Assembly: GCA_036346255.1 (NCBI GenBank)
Contig: CM070632.1
Span: forward strand, 36,358,657 to 36,422,656
DNA: 64,000 nucleotides
Source: Ampelocalamus luodianensis
Taxonomy: Eukaryota; Streptophyta; Magnoliopsida; Poales; Poaceae
Reading direction: 5' to 3'
Shown here: positions 45,261 to 56,274 of the stretch, piece by piece
Position numbering within the stretch: the stretch's first letter is position 1
How the letters are laid out: every line of letters begins with the position of its first letter
The notes under the pieces: generated by a model
What the model saw: the letters and a program-made list of their open reading frames with translations, nothing else
Databases searched by the model: none
Told to the model about the DNA's origin: nothing
Translations under genes and position numbers: made by a program

Positions 45261-47017
45261 ACCTCCTTCCGAAGGCTCGTTCTCCTTCGTTCGAACTTCG
45301 ATTCGAGTGATTCAATTTTAAATCCATCTAAATTTAGTACCTTTCTTTTGGTTCCAGTTTGGTTCTTTTTGGATTTTATTTGGAGTTGTTTTATTCATTC
45401 GGCTCTTTTCGCACGTATAGATTTCGGCATTTTCGAAGAGTTCTTGGACCCGACGACCTCGACCGAAGCATCTCAACTCTACAATGAAGGCAAGTCGTAG
45501 ACCTTTGATCATATCGTACTCAGTTTATAAAATTATATTGTTTTATATCAACATGCATGGCTAGTTGTATAAAAATGGTTTGGAAAATAGTTAAATATCT
45601 ACTTGACAGTACGACTCCTTAATTAATTGTGAATGTCATATTGACATGTACCCTTGGACACCATAGGTTGGGTAATCTTAGTTGGATATTATTGTACTAC
45701 CAACATGGGTGCGTATTATGCTTAGTCATGCTTTAGTTATGCGATATCTCTCGATCACGATTCCAAGATGATAAATTTGACTTAATGATATATAGAATTG
45801 TGGCACCGCCATTGCTGTTAAAAGTTATTGTGCCATGGCAAGGGTTGTCATTTGGCCGGGTTGAACGAAAATGATTTAGGCTCGGGCGAGTGGTCAGTGG
45901 CGGAGGTGGGTGCATGGTGCATTTTGGGATGAGGTAGTCTCACCTTAGCAACTACTAAGGGCTTAACTTTGTGCGTCATTGATCTTGTCCATACCGTGCA
46001 ACCATAAGTCCATTTATGGGGTGGACCTGGCCAACTAATTAGCAATGCTTTGATTTGGTTTTGTTTTGATGGAAGTGTCAACCCTGGGATAGACATTCAC
46101 ACTTGGCGCAAGAGGGGGCCGGTCAACTGGGATGTTGTTTTGTAAGGTGGATATTGGGAGTTGTGGAGCCAATCAGAGGCAAAACCTTAGCGAATAGAAC
46201 CGAGTCAAAATAGAGCTTTGTAAAATTCTTATGATAATCTCTTAGTCGCACACCTCGTAGTGTGTGAGCGGACAGTATAAGATGATTATCTCTTATGGGT
46301 AAAGCTGTACAATCTCTGCAGAGTATAAAACTATTCGAATAGCCGTGTTCCCGTTATGGACAATGCCTGGTGATTTCACACGAGGGTTAGATTTTTCCCA
46401 AAAATGTTGTCGTGGTTGGTTACGAGTGGTTTGGAAAGTGAACAGGGTGTTCACGAGTTGCTTGGAAAGTGAACAGGGTGTTCATGAGTTGTTTCGAAGA
46501 AACTTGATTACTTATCGTATTTACTGTTATACTGTTTTCTGTAAATTAAACATAAAGCCGTCCTTATCAAGCCTTACATGAATACTATTTACATACTGTT
46601 TCCTACGACTTGCTGAGTACTTTATGTACTCATGGCTTTACGCCCTTTGTTGATAAGTTGTCGAAGAAGACCCAGGGAGCACCGAGCTCTACGAGTATGA
46701 TTACTTCGAAGACCATACGCACTAGGCCGCGTCCTCCACTCGATAGCCTGTGGGCATGTCGAATGGCCTCCACGAGTTGTTTTGGTTTTCGCTGCAAGTT
46801 GTCTATGGTCATGAGCCCTGTGTGGCAAACCTTGTAAGACTTGACCATAAGGTCATTTTGCTACTAAGTAATATCGTTTTGTCTGCATCATTAGTTGTTC
46901 GGTTGTATGGATATAATTTCATCTATGTTGTAACTGTGCGAGCCAGCTACTGATCTGGGACTAGTTTAGAATGCACAGAAGGTCCCGGGGTTGCATACTC
47001 GGGGTCCTAATAGCAGG

Positions 47018-47917
47018 GAACGAGGCGTGACATGCACGGGAGGCAAGGGAGCTCACCGGAGAGAGAGAGAGATTGAGGGTGGTGGTGGCGGCCAGATTTG
47101 GGGAAGACAAGGGCGACGGTGGTCTGGCGATGTTCGAGCAAGGAGATGAGAAGCAACACGTAGAATGTGAAGACGCGAGCCCAACGGCGATGGAGGCACG
47201 AATGGAGGATGACGGACAGCGGCGGAACGCAGCGGTCGAGAGCTTGCGACGGTGGGAGTTTCCTCGGTGGATTCCAGTGAAATGAAGGTGATAACGGCCA
47301 CAGTGGTCTAGGGCTTCGGGAGAGAAGGTTGCAGCGGAGATTTTGACGTGGGTTGGGCGGCTTATAAAGGCACGGGGAGGGAGTATTTGTGTGGAGACTA
47401 GCAGCTCTACATGACCGACACGGACATGACAATGAGTAGGAGGAAGAAGGAAGAAGGAAGAAAGGTAGGGAGTGGGTGAGAGGTGGGTCTCGCTCGGCAG
47501 AGAGAGGAGGAGGGAGGAGGTGGTTGTGGGTTCACGCACGGGAGAAAGAAGAACGGGCCGGGCCGGGAAAGGAAAAAGGTTGTAAGAAACAAAAAATGGC
47601 CCGAAAGAAAACGGTTTCGGCCAAAAGGAAAATCTGGAAAAAAGGAAATTCTGAATTTAGGAAATTAGATTAAATAAAACTGATCTCAAAGAAATAGCAA
47701 ATAAACTCCAAAAATTCCTAGAAAATTCCAGAAAATACTCTAGAACTTGAGGAACCCAAATAAAATAGATTTTAACTTAATTGAATTTTATTTTAATCAC
47801 ATTAAATCATTTTGATGTCTGAAAACTCAAATTAAGATTTTACTGAACTAAGAAAATTCAAATGGTTATTTTTATTTTTAAATACTTCAAATAAACTCCA
47901 AAACTTGGGATGTTATA
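47018..47917 (-). mobile_element. 5' LTR of element A, 5'-terminal piece
   Basis: It resumes after the GCAGG duplication and, read on the minus strand, starts TATAACATCCCAAGTTTTGG at 47917. It closely matches 22870-23195 of the 3' LTR at its outer end. The second copy of GATAC (47918-47922) follows. Confidence 0.88.
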
Positions 47918-47922
47918 GATAC

Positions 47923-49640
47923 CCATGTGTTACAACGGATAAAAGAATCATACATGAGATGTTGTTACGAATTAAAACTGTAACATCAATCGATGTATCT
48001 AAACATGCGATTCAAGAACCATGTTAATACATAACTCATTTCCTAATGTACAAGAGCGAATTATATTAGATAGGGAATGTGTACATAATGCACATAGAAC
48101 AAAACTAACACCAACAACTACTGTGATATTGAATCAAGGTTATCCTTCACAGGCCCCAAAGAGGCAATGACACATGCTAACTGCCAAGGACTTCTCAAGG
48201 TGGACATTTTACTTTGATATGTTTTGGAGTAGAACATAGTAATATTCATGATCAAATAAAATTCACAAGAACAAAAAACACTTGTACAATTGATTAGGTA
48301 CTATCATATAGTTCTTAAGACCAATTCTTCATGTCTAGCAAGTCAGTGAAAAAAATTCATATTCAAGAACCCTACCAGACCAGTTAATACTCATTAATTC
48401 ATTGTTTTTTTTTTTACAAAATAGATCCATAATCCCATCTCTCCATTTTTTATGAATAATCATTCTTGAAGTAATGGTGATCCAGTTTGCTACCCACTTT
48501 CTTCCAATGCCTTTGTATTATATGCATCTTAAAATTAGGATAAATACCCCATATGAATAGACCAAGATGGCATTCCCAATAAACTTCCACAACAGGTCTG
48601 GTATAAGGCTTTCTTGTTTCTTAAACATTGCACATATGCACCAGGCCAGTGCTAGAAATATGGCCAAAAAAGTACAAGCTTCTACATCAGAGAAGGAACA
48701 CATTACAAGGGAAATGCCATTTGAGTAGGTCCCCAAATTTCATCAATATGTCCCAAATATAAGGTCAATTTCAAACCATACTTCAGTACATATTTACCCC
48801 TCATATATTCTTGATTCTTACCATACCTCAATCTGTTGTTGTTTCATTATATACAAGTAACAAAGCTTTAGGTGTACTTACATATATTTTAGTTGGATGA
48901 CCAATTCAGTAATCATGAACGTGATTGCAACTACATGCTGCATGCTGGGAGATGATTTTTTTTGCATTTTTTGTGGCAACATAAAACATACACAAAAAAG
49001 AATACCTTATTGGAATTTGGGACAAGGTCTTGGAGATTTTTTATCCTCTCTGAAATTTTCTCTGCGAAGCTGCAGCATTATGGGAAATTCCAGTTAAGAC
49101 TATATGCTACAGGATGCATGCAAGTAAAAAAACCAACCAATCCAATTCAATTATACAACAGTTTGATTTGTTATAAAGTGAACTGATCTAAAAAAAAGAA
49201 CTCACCCATTCAGCAATACTATGAGGATCAGTTTCCTATCCACGACGAGCCCTTACCCGTGGCTTCACACACATACTATGCCCATGAGCTGAATTTGCTT
49301 GGGGTTACTCATCAGAAGAATGGCTAATAGGGTACTCACTTTTATTTTCATGGATCAGTGGTGTTATATGAAGTTCTGAACATTTGCAAGCACAGAGTCC
49401 AACTTGTCAGATATGTTTTTAAAGAAAGACAAAGTAAAGTGTTCTACACTGCATATGAGAACAAATGTTTTTTTTAATAACTTTGGAGGAATCGGTGCCC
49501 CTTGTGCTTTAGTAACAACCATCTGGCTAACCAAAATGAAAGTAGAGAGAGGTATATTACACATTGCATTTTGCTCCTGCAATATGAAGCTGATTTTATC
49601 GGTACAGTTTTAATTGAATGAATAGTAAGGTGTAGTTGCA
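47923..49640. other. AT-rich intergenic DNA, nothing recognised
   Basis: Short frames on both strands (for example 48518-48736 minus, hydrophobic) have no recognisable motif. No terminal repeats or arrays were found. Confidence 0.5.
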
Positions 49641-50850
49641 GAAATTGTTGATTAGTGGCACAGTTTCAAAATTTAAACCTGTCGTTGAGCCTTCAAACAT
49701 TTCCCCTAAATCAATTTCACATTTGCTCGCAGTTCATCGCCGAATTTCATCGTCTTCCCCATTTCGGTTGCCGCATCATCATCGACCGATCTCGCTCTCT
49801 GGTGAGCCCTTTGCCAAGCCATGCGCGTCATCTCACGTTCCCGAGCGTCCTCCACCAATTCCTCTCTCCAATCGGCCGAAGAACCACCGTACGCCACTGC
49901 CACCGTTGCCCCTTCTTCCCTGCTGCCCCGGCCGCCCTATGGCTACCCCGACCCACCCGCCGCTTCCCTATGCTGCGCCTTGCCCTTGCCCTTGTGCATG
50001 CCGCCTTCCTCACGGTGCCATCAAGCCACCAGTGTGCCTCTCCGACCGCGCCGCTGCCAACTGAAGGTCGAGAACCCCGCTGGGGTTCCATTTTGGCTGT
50101 TGCTGCCTACTCCCATAACGCTATTCACCAGTGCTGGCGCCATCCTGGGCCTCCTCCTCCTCCCTCTATTCTTCCTTAGCTTCTGTTTTATCTCTTTCTC
50201 TCAATGATGGGTGGACCCCACCTATCATACCTTCTCTCTTTCTTTCTGTAGCAAATGGGGCCCAATTGTCAACTCTGTGAATTACTCATTCAAATCCAAA
50301 ACATAATATTCCCTAGAATATTCCATCTTTCTCGTTTTTAGGATTTTCCAAATCTGACAAACATTTGGATGTTCGATCTCTTTCATACGAATTCTGATTC
50401 AATCGATTCTTCCTCCTAAATTCATAATCTCTCTAATAGTACAAATTTTTATAATTTTTGGATTTTATTTGTTTTTTGTTATTTATTTTGTCTCGTTTCA
50501 CGTCGTCGAAGTCAACTTTGATCAACCGGACGCAATAACCTCAACCTTCGATGAAGGGAAGTCTCCTTTGATCTTGTTGTACCTATGTTTTTGAAATCTT
50601 GTTTTAAATTCAAAACTATTATGCATTGCTATTTACATAAAATGATAAGTTCAAATCTTAGGAGTGTTAGTTAATCCTAATTTGATTATACCTTCATTTG
50701 ATGTTGTTATCCCTGAATCATTGTCGCCCTAGTACATAAAATCCTCAGGAATAATTACATTATTGTCAGATTGGATTTAAACCAAATTTTATTTGAATTA
50801 ACTTGATTATAGTAAGTGATTTTGGAGAATTAGTATTAGAAAATTGATCA
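49640..50850 (+). mobile_element. Family A-like LTR fragment, plus orientation
   Basis: Positions 50330-50640 parallel 45270-45560 of the solo LTR: 'tttggattttatttg', then a GGACGCAATAACCTC/GACCCGACGACCTC block, 'gatgaagg(g/c)aagtc' and 'ttgatc(t/a)t.(t/c)(t/c)gtac'. The GC-rich stretch 49700-50180 corresponds to the leader part. Its overlapping frames of 128-174 codons are unconserved. Both edges are approximate and the LTR start is missing. Confidence 0.6.
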
Positions 50851-50984
50851 AATAAAGGTGGTGATTAAAAGAAGAAAAGGATGGATTTTTATAACAATTC
50901 ATGATGATAATTTTTGGTGAATTGGTTGAAATGTAGAATACATAAACTTTGTGGAATTAATTGGATTATGGAAATACATCATTG

Positions 50985-51212
50985 TTGGATTATAGAATAC
51001 ATCATTAATGAATTATATAAATACATCATTGTTGGATCATAGGAATATATCAGTGTTGGATTATAGAAATATATCATTGTTGGATTATTGGAATACATCA
51101 TTATCGAATTACACCATTCTGGGTTATAGGACTACATCATTGTTAGATCATAGGAATATATCTTTATTGGATTATAGAAATATATCATTGTTGGATTATA
51201 GGAATATATTAT
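50985..51212. repeat. ~26-27-bp minisatellite
   Basis: About eight units of 'gaatatatcattgttggattata(g/t)' type. In one frame it reads as repeated N-I-S-L-L-D-Y-R-N, a repeat artefact. It is cut at 51213 by the start of the next LTR. Confidence 0.88.
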
Positions 51213-51895
51213 TGTAATACCCCGAATGTTTCTAAGGAAGGAGAGTAAACAAAATAGGGTTTTTCTGTAATACTCCAACTTATTATAATGAAGAAAGCAG
51301 TGAAAGGAGAAATTAGACTTTAGAGGTGGGAAAATCTGCAATTCTTTGGCAACCTGGGCTTCGGGCTTTGGCCTAGAAGGCCCATGAGGGGCCGGTCACT
51401 AATAAAAGAAGTGGGAAACCCTAGCCCACCATCAGAACACGTCTTCGCTCTGGTGCTCCTGTTTGCTTTCTGATCGCTCTGATACATGTCCTTCTCCTTG
51501 CACTCCGTTGCTCCCTCTTGGTGGTGCTCTCCCATTGCTGTCAGCCAAGGAGAAAGGTGGAGGGAGAGAGGAGAAGAAGAGGAGAGGAGCATCTAGCAGG
51601 GGAAATCAACGGGCATGTGTGTCTTCAAGGGTAACGAATGATTCCTCACTGGTTAGATCTATTTAGATTTGTAATTTGCCATGATTAGGGTGTCGACATT
51701 CTGCTACGATTGATTCCAGTTATCTGTCTATTACTTGTGCATCAATTTTCGTGTATTTAGATTTCGAATTAGAGGATTTCGTCTCCTAGAGAATTGTAGG
51801 TCTCGTTCTCAGCTTTCAATAGGTTCAAAGATCACCATAATCAGAGTTGTGGTTTAAAAGTTATGTTGATTTTACTGCTGCTATCCACACGTCCA
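51213..51895 (+). mobile_element. Truncated LTR, family C
   Basis: It starts TGTAATACCCCGAATG. Blocks at 51350-51420 and 51720-51890 resemble 15440-15500 and 15780-15950 of the LTR inside the MULE (see 15290-17912). It is cut at about 51895 by the Copia LTR fragment. Confidence 0.65.
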
Positions 51896-53303
51896 GGGAA
51901 GGAATAACTGGACGCCGGTGTGCTAGCACCAAGTCGCACGGCGGAGCTCTCTCGGGAAGATGGCGGCTAGGGTTTTGGTGGAGTAACTCACGTCTCTCAC
52001 GTATCCCCAATAGCCTCAAGCATCTCTTTATATATAGTGCCCATGACGAATCCCATCTGAACACGTTTGACGAATCATATTCGTACTGGTTTGTTCTAAC
52101 CCGTTAAGTGTGTGACCCATTAGGTTTGTGTAATCGGTTGTGACTCAAAAACCCTTTTCTGACCATGAGTCGTAGCGGTCCCTAGCAGGACATAACGATT
52201 CCTGAATACACACAAATTATATCGGACGAACCTTAATGCAACATGATCTATGACCAGGTCCTCATCACTTACGACCAGCTCGTATCTCTTCATGACCAGT
52301 CCGTATTTAGGTACAACCAGTTCGTAACTCCTTATGACCAGTTAGTACTTAAGTACGACCAGTCTACGACTAGCTCATATCTCTATACGACCAGTTTGTA
52401 ACTGTGTACGACCAGTTCATATCCAGTCTTGACCAGTTCGTAACTCCTTACGACCAGGTTTCGACCACTCTGTGATTACGTTCGACTAGTATGTGAACAG
52501 CTCGTATCTCCATACGACCAGTTCGTAACTGATCGAACTAAGCGACCTACTCGTGTATTCTTCCTTTGCCTCACGATATCTAGTTTGAACTCCAGGTGAG
52601 ATATATGTCATCCATGGACTGATCAATACTTTATTGATCGAGTATCGAACAACCATGTATGGTCGAACTCTTCGACGACCATTGGCATAGCCATACACTT
52701 TCTTTATCCGACCACTTCGAGGGGTCCAGAGATATCTCTCTTGTTATGTTAGGAGGGGCAAATCCCATATCCGACCAGACACATCCCTCCGCATGTTTCA
52801 TAACATACCCGAAAGCTACCTTTATAACTACCCAGTTACGAGTAGCGTTTGGCAGCCTCTAAGAGTGCTATTACACACGTAGGGAACCATGTTGATCTTA
52901 GGTCTAAGGATTATACATCATCATTGCTTTAGACCAACTAATGACACATAGAATCATAACAATCTTAATATTGTCTCAAGGTGGGTCTATCTAACCCCAT
53001 GTTCTCTAACATGTGTTCACATTATCGATTTAATATCTCTATATCTATGACCGGTGAAACATGGTCATCAATCAATGCATGTGTTGGTCGTAGAGTCGCG
53101 GTGTTCCAACGAGTGACATTCGACTATGGATACTTTTAGAACGACATCATATAAGTTAAAGAGTTTCACCAACAAGTCACATACTCGTTGATCTATATAA
53201 CTGATGATTCATTCAAGGAACAAAATAACATTTATGCAATAACTCATAAACATAAATGTGATACAATCATCTCTATGATTGCTTCTAGGGCATATCACCA
53301 ACA
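51896..53303 (-). mobile_element. Copia LTR fragment, minus orientation
   Basis: On the minus strand it starts TGTTGGTGATATGCCCTAGA at 53303, almost the same as the Copia solo LTR at 28934. Further shared blocks include the 'cacatgt...accatgtttca..ggtcatagatatagagat' region near 53000. A TATATATA box lies near 52025-52035 (minus). The expected LTR end (CCCGTTTCCCTACA) and a target duplication are missing at the left, so it is 3' truncated. It carries a private tandem array at 52250-52530. Confidence 0.78.
52250..52530. repeat. ~22-bp TACGACCAGTTCGTAAC tandem array in the Copia LTR fragment
   Basis: About twelve diverged units of '(t/c)a(c/t)gaccag(t/c)tcgta(a/t)ct(c/g)c', upstream of the TATA box on the minus strand. 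The Copia solo LTR at 28934-30262 has no such array. Confidence 0.85.
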
Positions 53304-54284
53304 ACCATCGACATAATCTACATAACCACTATGATTAGCATTAAACAAATCCTAATCGTGAGTGGGGCCCATGTCCGAGAGAGATAGGGAGAAGGAGAAC
53401 AAAGCCATGCATTGCCGAGCTCAAAGGCAAGCTCACCGGCGGTGAACAGCGCAGTGAGCGATAGAGCGTAAAGAGGGCTCCTTGGCGAAGCTTTGGGTGG
53501 TGGTGGAGAGGAGAGAGATTGCTAGAGGCGGCACTATGCCGACGAGAAGCAGCGGAGGCTCTCGGGCTCAAGGTGGCATTCGTGGGAGAGGCATCCTCTG
53601 GGCTAATGGCTTGGTGCACAACATTGAGTGGATCTATGTGATGTTAATGGGCCAGGCACGGGGACCTAGGGTCATCGGAGATGGGCTGATGGTGTTGTTC
53701 TGCGGTGGCGCCATGGATGGCTATAGGGTTGTCAACGGAAGCTATGTGCCCATGGCGAATTGACGAGCAAATGAGGTTCAGGGCCTCACCATGATCACGA
53801 TGGTGATGATGATGAGGTCGGAAATGATTTGGGGCGGTGAGGAACGGTGGCACAGAGAGGTCTCGCTATGACGGCGCGCTACGTCGATGAAGATGCTACA
53901 AGGAGGAACACATTAGCTTGCGTGAACATTGAGGATGGAGAAGGATGAAGGAATCGAACGGTGACTCATCGAGTTGGCGAAAATGGCAGCGAGGGCCAGA
54001 AATGAGGAAGATGCTGAGGAGCCTTGATTCTCTGCGAGATGGCATGTGTTAAGTAAAGGGAATGCATCACTGGGGCATTGAACACATTGTGACATGATCG
54101 GATTGAGCTCAAACTCACTAGAATGGTAGGAACACAGTTGCTTGGTTCGGGGTGTAAGCCGGAGACGAAAACGAAGATAGTGCGATTGCGTCATAGGTCT
54201 TTAGAGGCCACATTAAGCAAAGGAGAAGAATGAGTGAAGCACAAGGAGTAACGTGACGCACATGTTGTGGGAGGAGGAGCTCAC
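53304..54284. other. GC-rich stretch of probable retroelement origin
   Basis: It resembles the leader parts of the gypsy LTRs in style ('gagctcaccgg', purine-rich minus-strand blocks), but I could not align it securely to any element here. No protein domain was recognised. Confidence 0.35.
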
Positions 54285-54793
54285 CAAAGCGGTAACTAGA
54301 AGCACGATTGACCTAACTACGAATGTCTATTCCTACATGCAATCGAAGAACAAGCAAGAATGAGATAGATAAGCAATCTGAAATTGCGAATAGAAATAAA
54401 CTTATATTGAAATAGTGGGTTTTCGAAGAACAATGTCGCTATTGTGCTCATCGAACAAGAGGATAATGTATAAAGTAGCAAAAGATAAACTTCAATCTAA
54501 CAAAACCCAAACCCTAAAGTGTAACACACAAGAGCATATATGAGGGAGACGACTAGGGGGTGGTGGCCAGGGGGTGGACGCACGCCCTAAGAGGTACAAG
54601 GCCCATGGGCCCAAGTGGAGGTGCTGAGCACCCTTTCGATTTAGGCTCAGAATCAGCGCCAGATTGTTTTGGTGATTGTGGTGTGCATAAAAGGAATTTG
54701 GAGGTGGGGATGGATCCGTTGGAAAGGCCTCGTCGTAAGCTTTCAATCAAGCACTCGTGCACCTCCAACGGATTCCGTATGTGAAAGTTATGC
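54285..54793 (-). mobile_element. Truncated LTR of family D, cut by the CACTA element
   Basis: It aligns with 58495-59010 and 62805-63320 of element D's LTRs: 'cctattcctgcatgcaatc(g)aagaac', 'aatctgaaattgc', and 'ctccaacgga.tccgtatgtgaaagttatg' at 54757-54792. It stops exactly at the CACTA terminus at 54794. Confidence 0.8.
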
Positions 54794-54866
54794 CACTACT
54801 ACAGAAAACCTCATCCTAGACGATTCAGAACTGTCATCACAGACGGTTTTCGAACCGTCTGTATTT
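54794..54866. repeat. CACTA terminal and subterminal repeats
   Basis: The terminal CACTACTACAGAAA is followed by 'gacgattcagaactgtc' and the inverted pair ACAGACGGTTTTCGAACCGTCTGT (given here as 12-bp arms, 54839-54862). These are the sites where CACTA transposase normally binds. Confidence 0.8.
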
Positions 54867-54935
54867 TTATGTCTGTGCCTGGTCTGCTTTTGGGAAAGTG
54901 AACGATTCTGAAATTTCTGTCCATAGCTCGCCTCT

Positions 54936-55196
54936 CTAATCTTTAGACAGAGTGTCCCAGCTTAGTGTGGTGATAGAGACCTGTTCCCTTCGAAGTACCC
55001 CGTAGATGGTCAGGAATCTAGCCGCTATTTTCGGGGGACTCACAGGGATCCCGATGTCATTGACCTCCGTGATGATCATTTGGCCCACAGGAATTTTCAA
55101 TTTTTCTCTGCCATCTCGCGTACGTACCACTTTCCTTGGAGATCGAGACGCATTCAGCAACATCGACGACAGCTGCGAGGATGGTGCGGACGCCAT
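54936..55196 (-). pseudogene. CACTA second gene fragment, Ptta/En/Spm Transposase_24-like
   Basis: One 86-codon frame reads KLKIPVGQMIITEVNDIGIP followed by VLRREQVSITTLSWDTL. The pattern N-x-G-x-P-V...G-x-(L/V)-x-R-x-x-(V/I)-x-(I/L)-T...W resembles the conserved core of the plant transposase family PF03004. It lies downstream of TNP2 near the element's 3' end, where CACTA elements carry their second gene. It is shorter than the family and lacks the rest of the protein, so it is probably an exon or remnant. Confidence 0.5.
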
Positions 55197-55854
55197 CTCG
55201 CTTACTTGCTATCTATACATATGAAGTTTCACCAAGTCATTTAAGATGAATAAAATGCTGAGTATATACCACATGTAAATTAAAGATTTTAGCCTAAATG
55301 ACCAAATCATAATCAACCGAACTGTTGTAAGAAATGCGGTTTTAGCATATAATCAAAATTAATTCCAGCATAATCATAAGACATTAAAGCATTAATCCAC
55401 CAGCATTTAAATGACCAAATAAACATATGTAAATGTAAATCCTCCAAGCTCTCAATCTGAAACTTCTGAGTCTGTCAACTTACAGAACGTCAAAGCAATA
55501 ATAGCTCAACCAATCAAATCTCCTGAAGATGCAAAACAGTCAAATCTCCTGATTATGGTATAGCTGAATCAAATAGAAATAAAATACAGCAGTAAGCAAC
55601 ACATATAGAGCTCAAATCTGAATATGCTATCACACTAATTTCAGTTTATCACAATTATTATCACAGAGCAGTTTGAACAGTTCCCTCAAAAGTCACTTTG
55701 CAATATATATCTCTCAGTACTAACAAATCAATTTCAGAATTGAACTAGTACAGCATATATATACTCAAAGTGATACACAATAAATGAATACAGAGATACT
55801 CATGAGATGATGGTACTCCAAACCAAAAACCTAGCGGAGTGGCTCCGATGTGGA

Positions 55855-56105
55855 GGAGGCCGAGTCGTCGGCGGCACGAGGGAGGACCAGAGGAGGCGTT
55901 GGAGCCGGCGGCGCGAGGACTAGAGGAGGCGCTAGAGTCGACGGCGCGAGGAAGGACCAGAGGAGGCGTTGGAGTCGGCGACGCAACGGAGGACCGGAGG
56001 AGGCGCTGGAGTCGACGGTGTGAGGGAGGACCTGAGGAGGCGCTGGAGTCAGCGGCGCGAGGCGAGGACCGGAGGAGGCGCTGGAGTCGGCGGCGTCGAG
56101 GGCGG
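55855..56105. repeat. GC-rich ~37-bp tandem repeat, six units, inside the CACTA element
   Basis: Units have the form 'ggaccagaggaggcg(t/c)tggag(t/c)cggcggcgcgag'. Overlapping frames on both strands are repeat artefacts. It lies between the two CACTA genes in otherwise AT-rich DNA. Confidence 0.9.
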
Positions 56106-56179
56106 GGGCACTCGGGTGGGGAGGTGAACGGGCAAGACTAAGTGCAAGTGAAGAGTAAGGGTGCAAAACCTAGCGGTTC

Positions 56180-56260
56180 GGTGCTATAATGGAACCGTAT
56201 GTGATATGCACATATCACAGGCAGTTCTATAATGGAACCGTCTGTGATATGGTCATACAA
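56180..56260. repeat. Subterminal-type repeats with a near-palindrome
   Basis: Two copies of 'ctataatggaaccgt(a/c)tgtgatatg' flank the near-perfect palindrome TGTGATATGCACATATCACA. The AACCGTCTGTGATA word links this to the terminal repeats at 54835-54865. Confidence 0.75.
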
Positions 56261-56274
56261 GAGCACATTCAGAG

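Larger units (their letters stand above)
44141..47012 (+). mobile_element. Solo LTR of family A, inverted, nested in the 5' LTR of element A
   Basis: It starts TGTAACATCCCATATTTTT and ends CTCGGGGTCCTAATA, 2872 bp. Target duplications GCAGG lie at 44136-44140 and 47013-47017. It is opposite in orientation to the host LTR. A TATAAATAG box lies at about 44765, with a CT-rich leader after it and two tandem-repeat arrays. It supplies a nearly complete reference for the LTR of this family. Confidence 0.9.
22020..47917 (-). mobile_element. Element A: gag-only Ty3/gypsy retrotransposon, expanded by nested insertions
   Basis: The 5-bp sequence GATAC flanks both outer ends (22015-22019 and 47918-47922). 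On the minus strand the order is: 5' LTR (47917 down to 26963, interrupted), primer-binding site, gag, polypurine tract, and 3' LTR (23195-22020). The internal region is only about 3.75 kb, including a 1.25-kb transposon, and holds gag but no protease, reverse transcriptase or integrase. It must have moved with enzymes supplied by a related autonomous element. The 5' LTR is interrupted by element B, a MITE and an inverted solo LTR of its own family. Confidence 0.85.

Noticed and set aside
49636..50207. Three overlapping frames of 128-174 codons as a gene
   Set aside because: Pro/Ala/Arg-rich in all registers, and the downstream sequence aligns with the family A LTR leader; no conserved motif.
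51008..51217. 69-codon frame with N-I-S-L-L-D-Y-R repeats
   Set aside because: A multiple-of-three minisatellite unit keeps a frame open by chance; it is cut by an LTR.
51896..53303. Complete Copia solo LTR
   Set aside because: The expected terminal CCCTACA and a 5-bp target duplication are absent at the left edge (right flank ACCAT is not repeated), so it is a truncated fragment.
55831..56166. GC-rich frames of 100-111 codons on both strands
   Set aside because: They follow the six-unit tandem repeat in register on both strands, so they are repeat artefacts.
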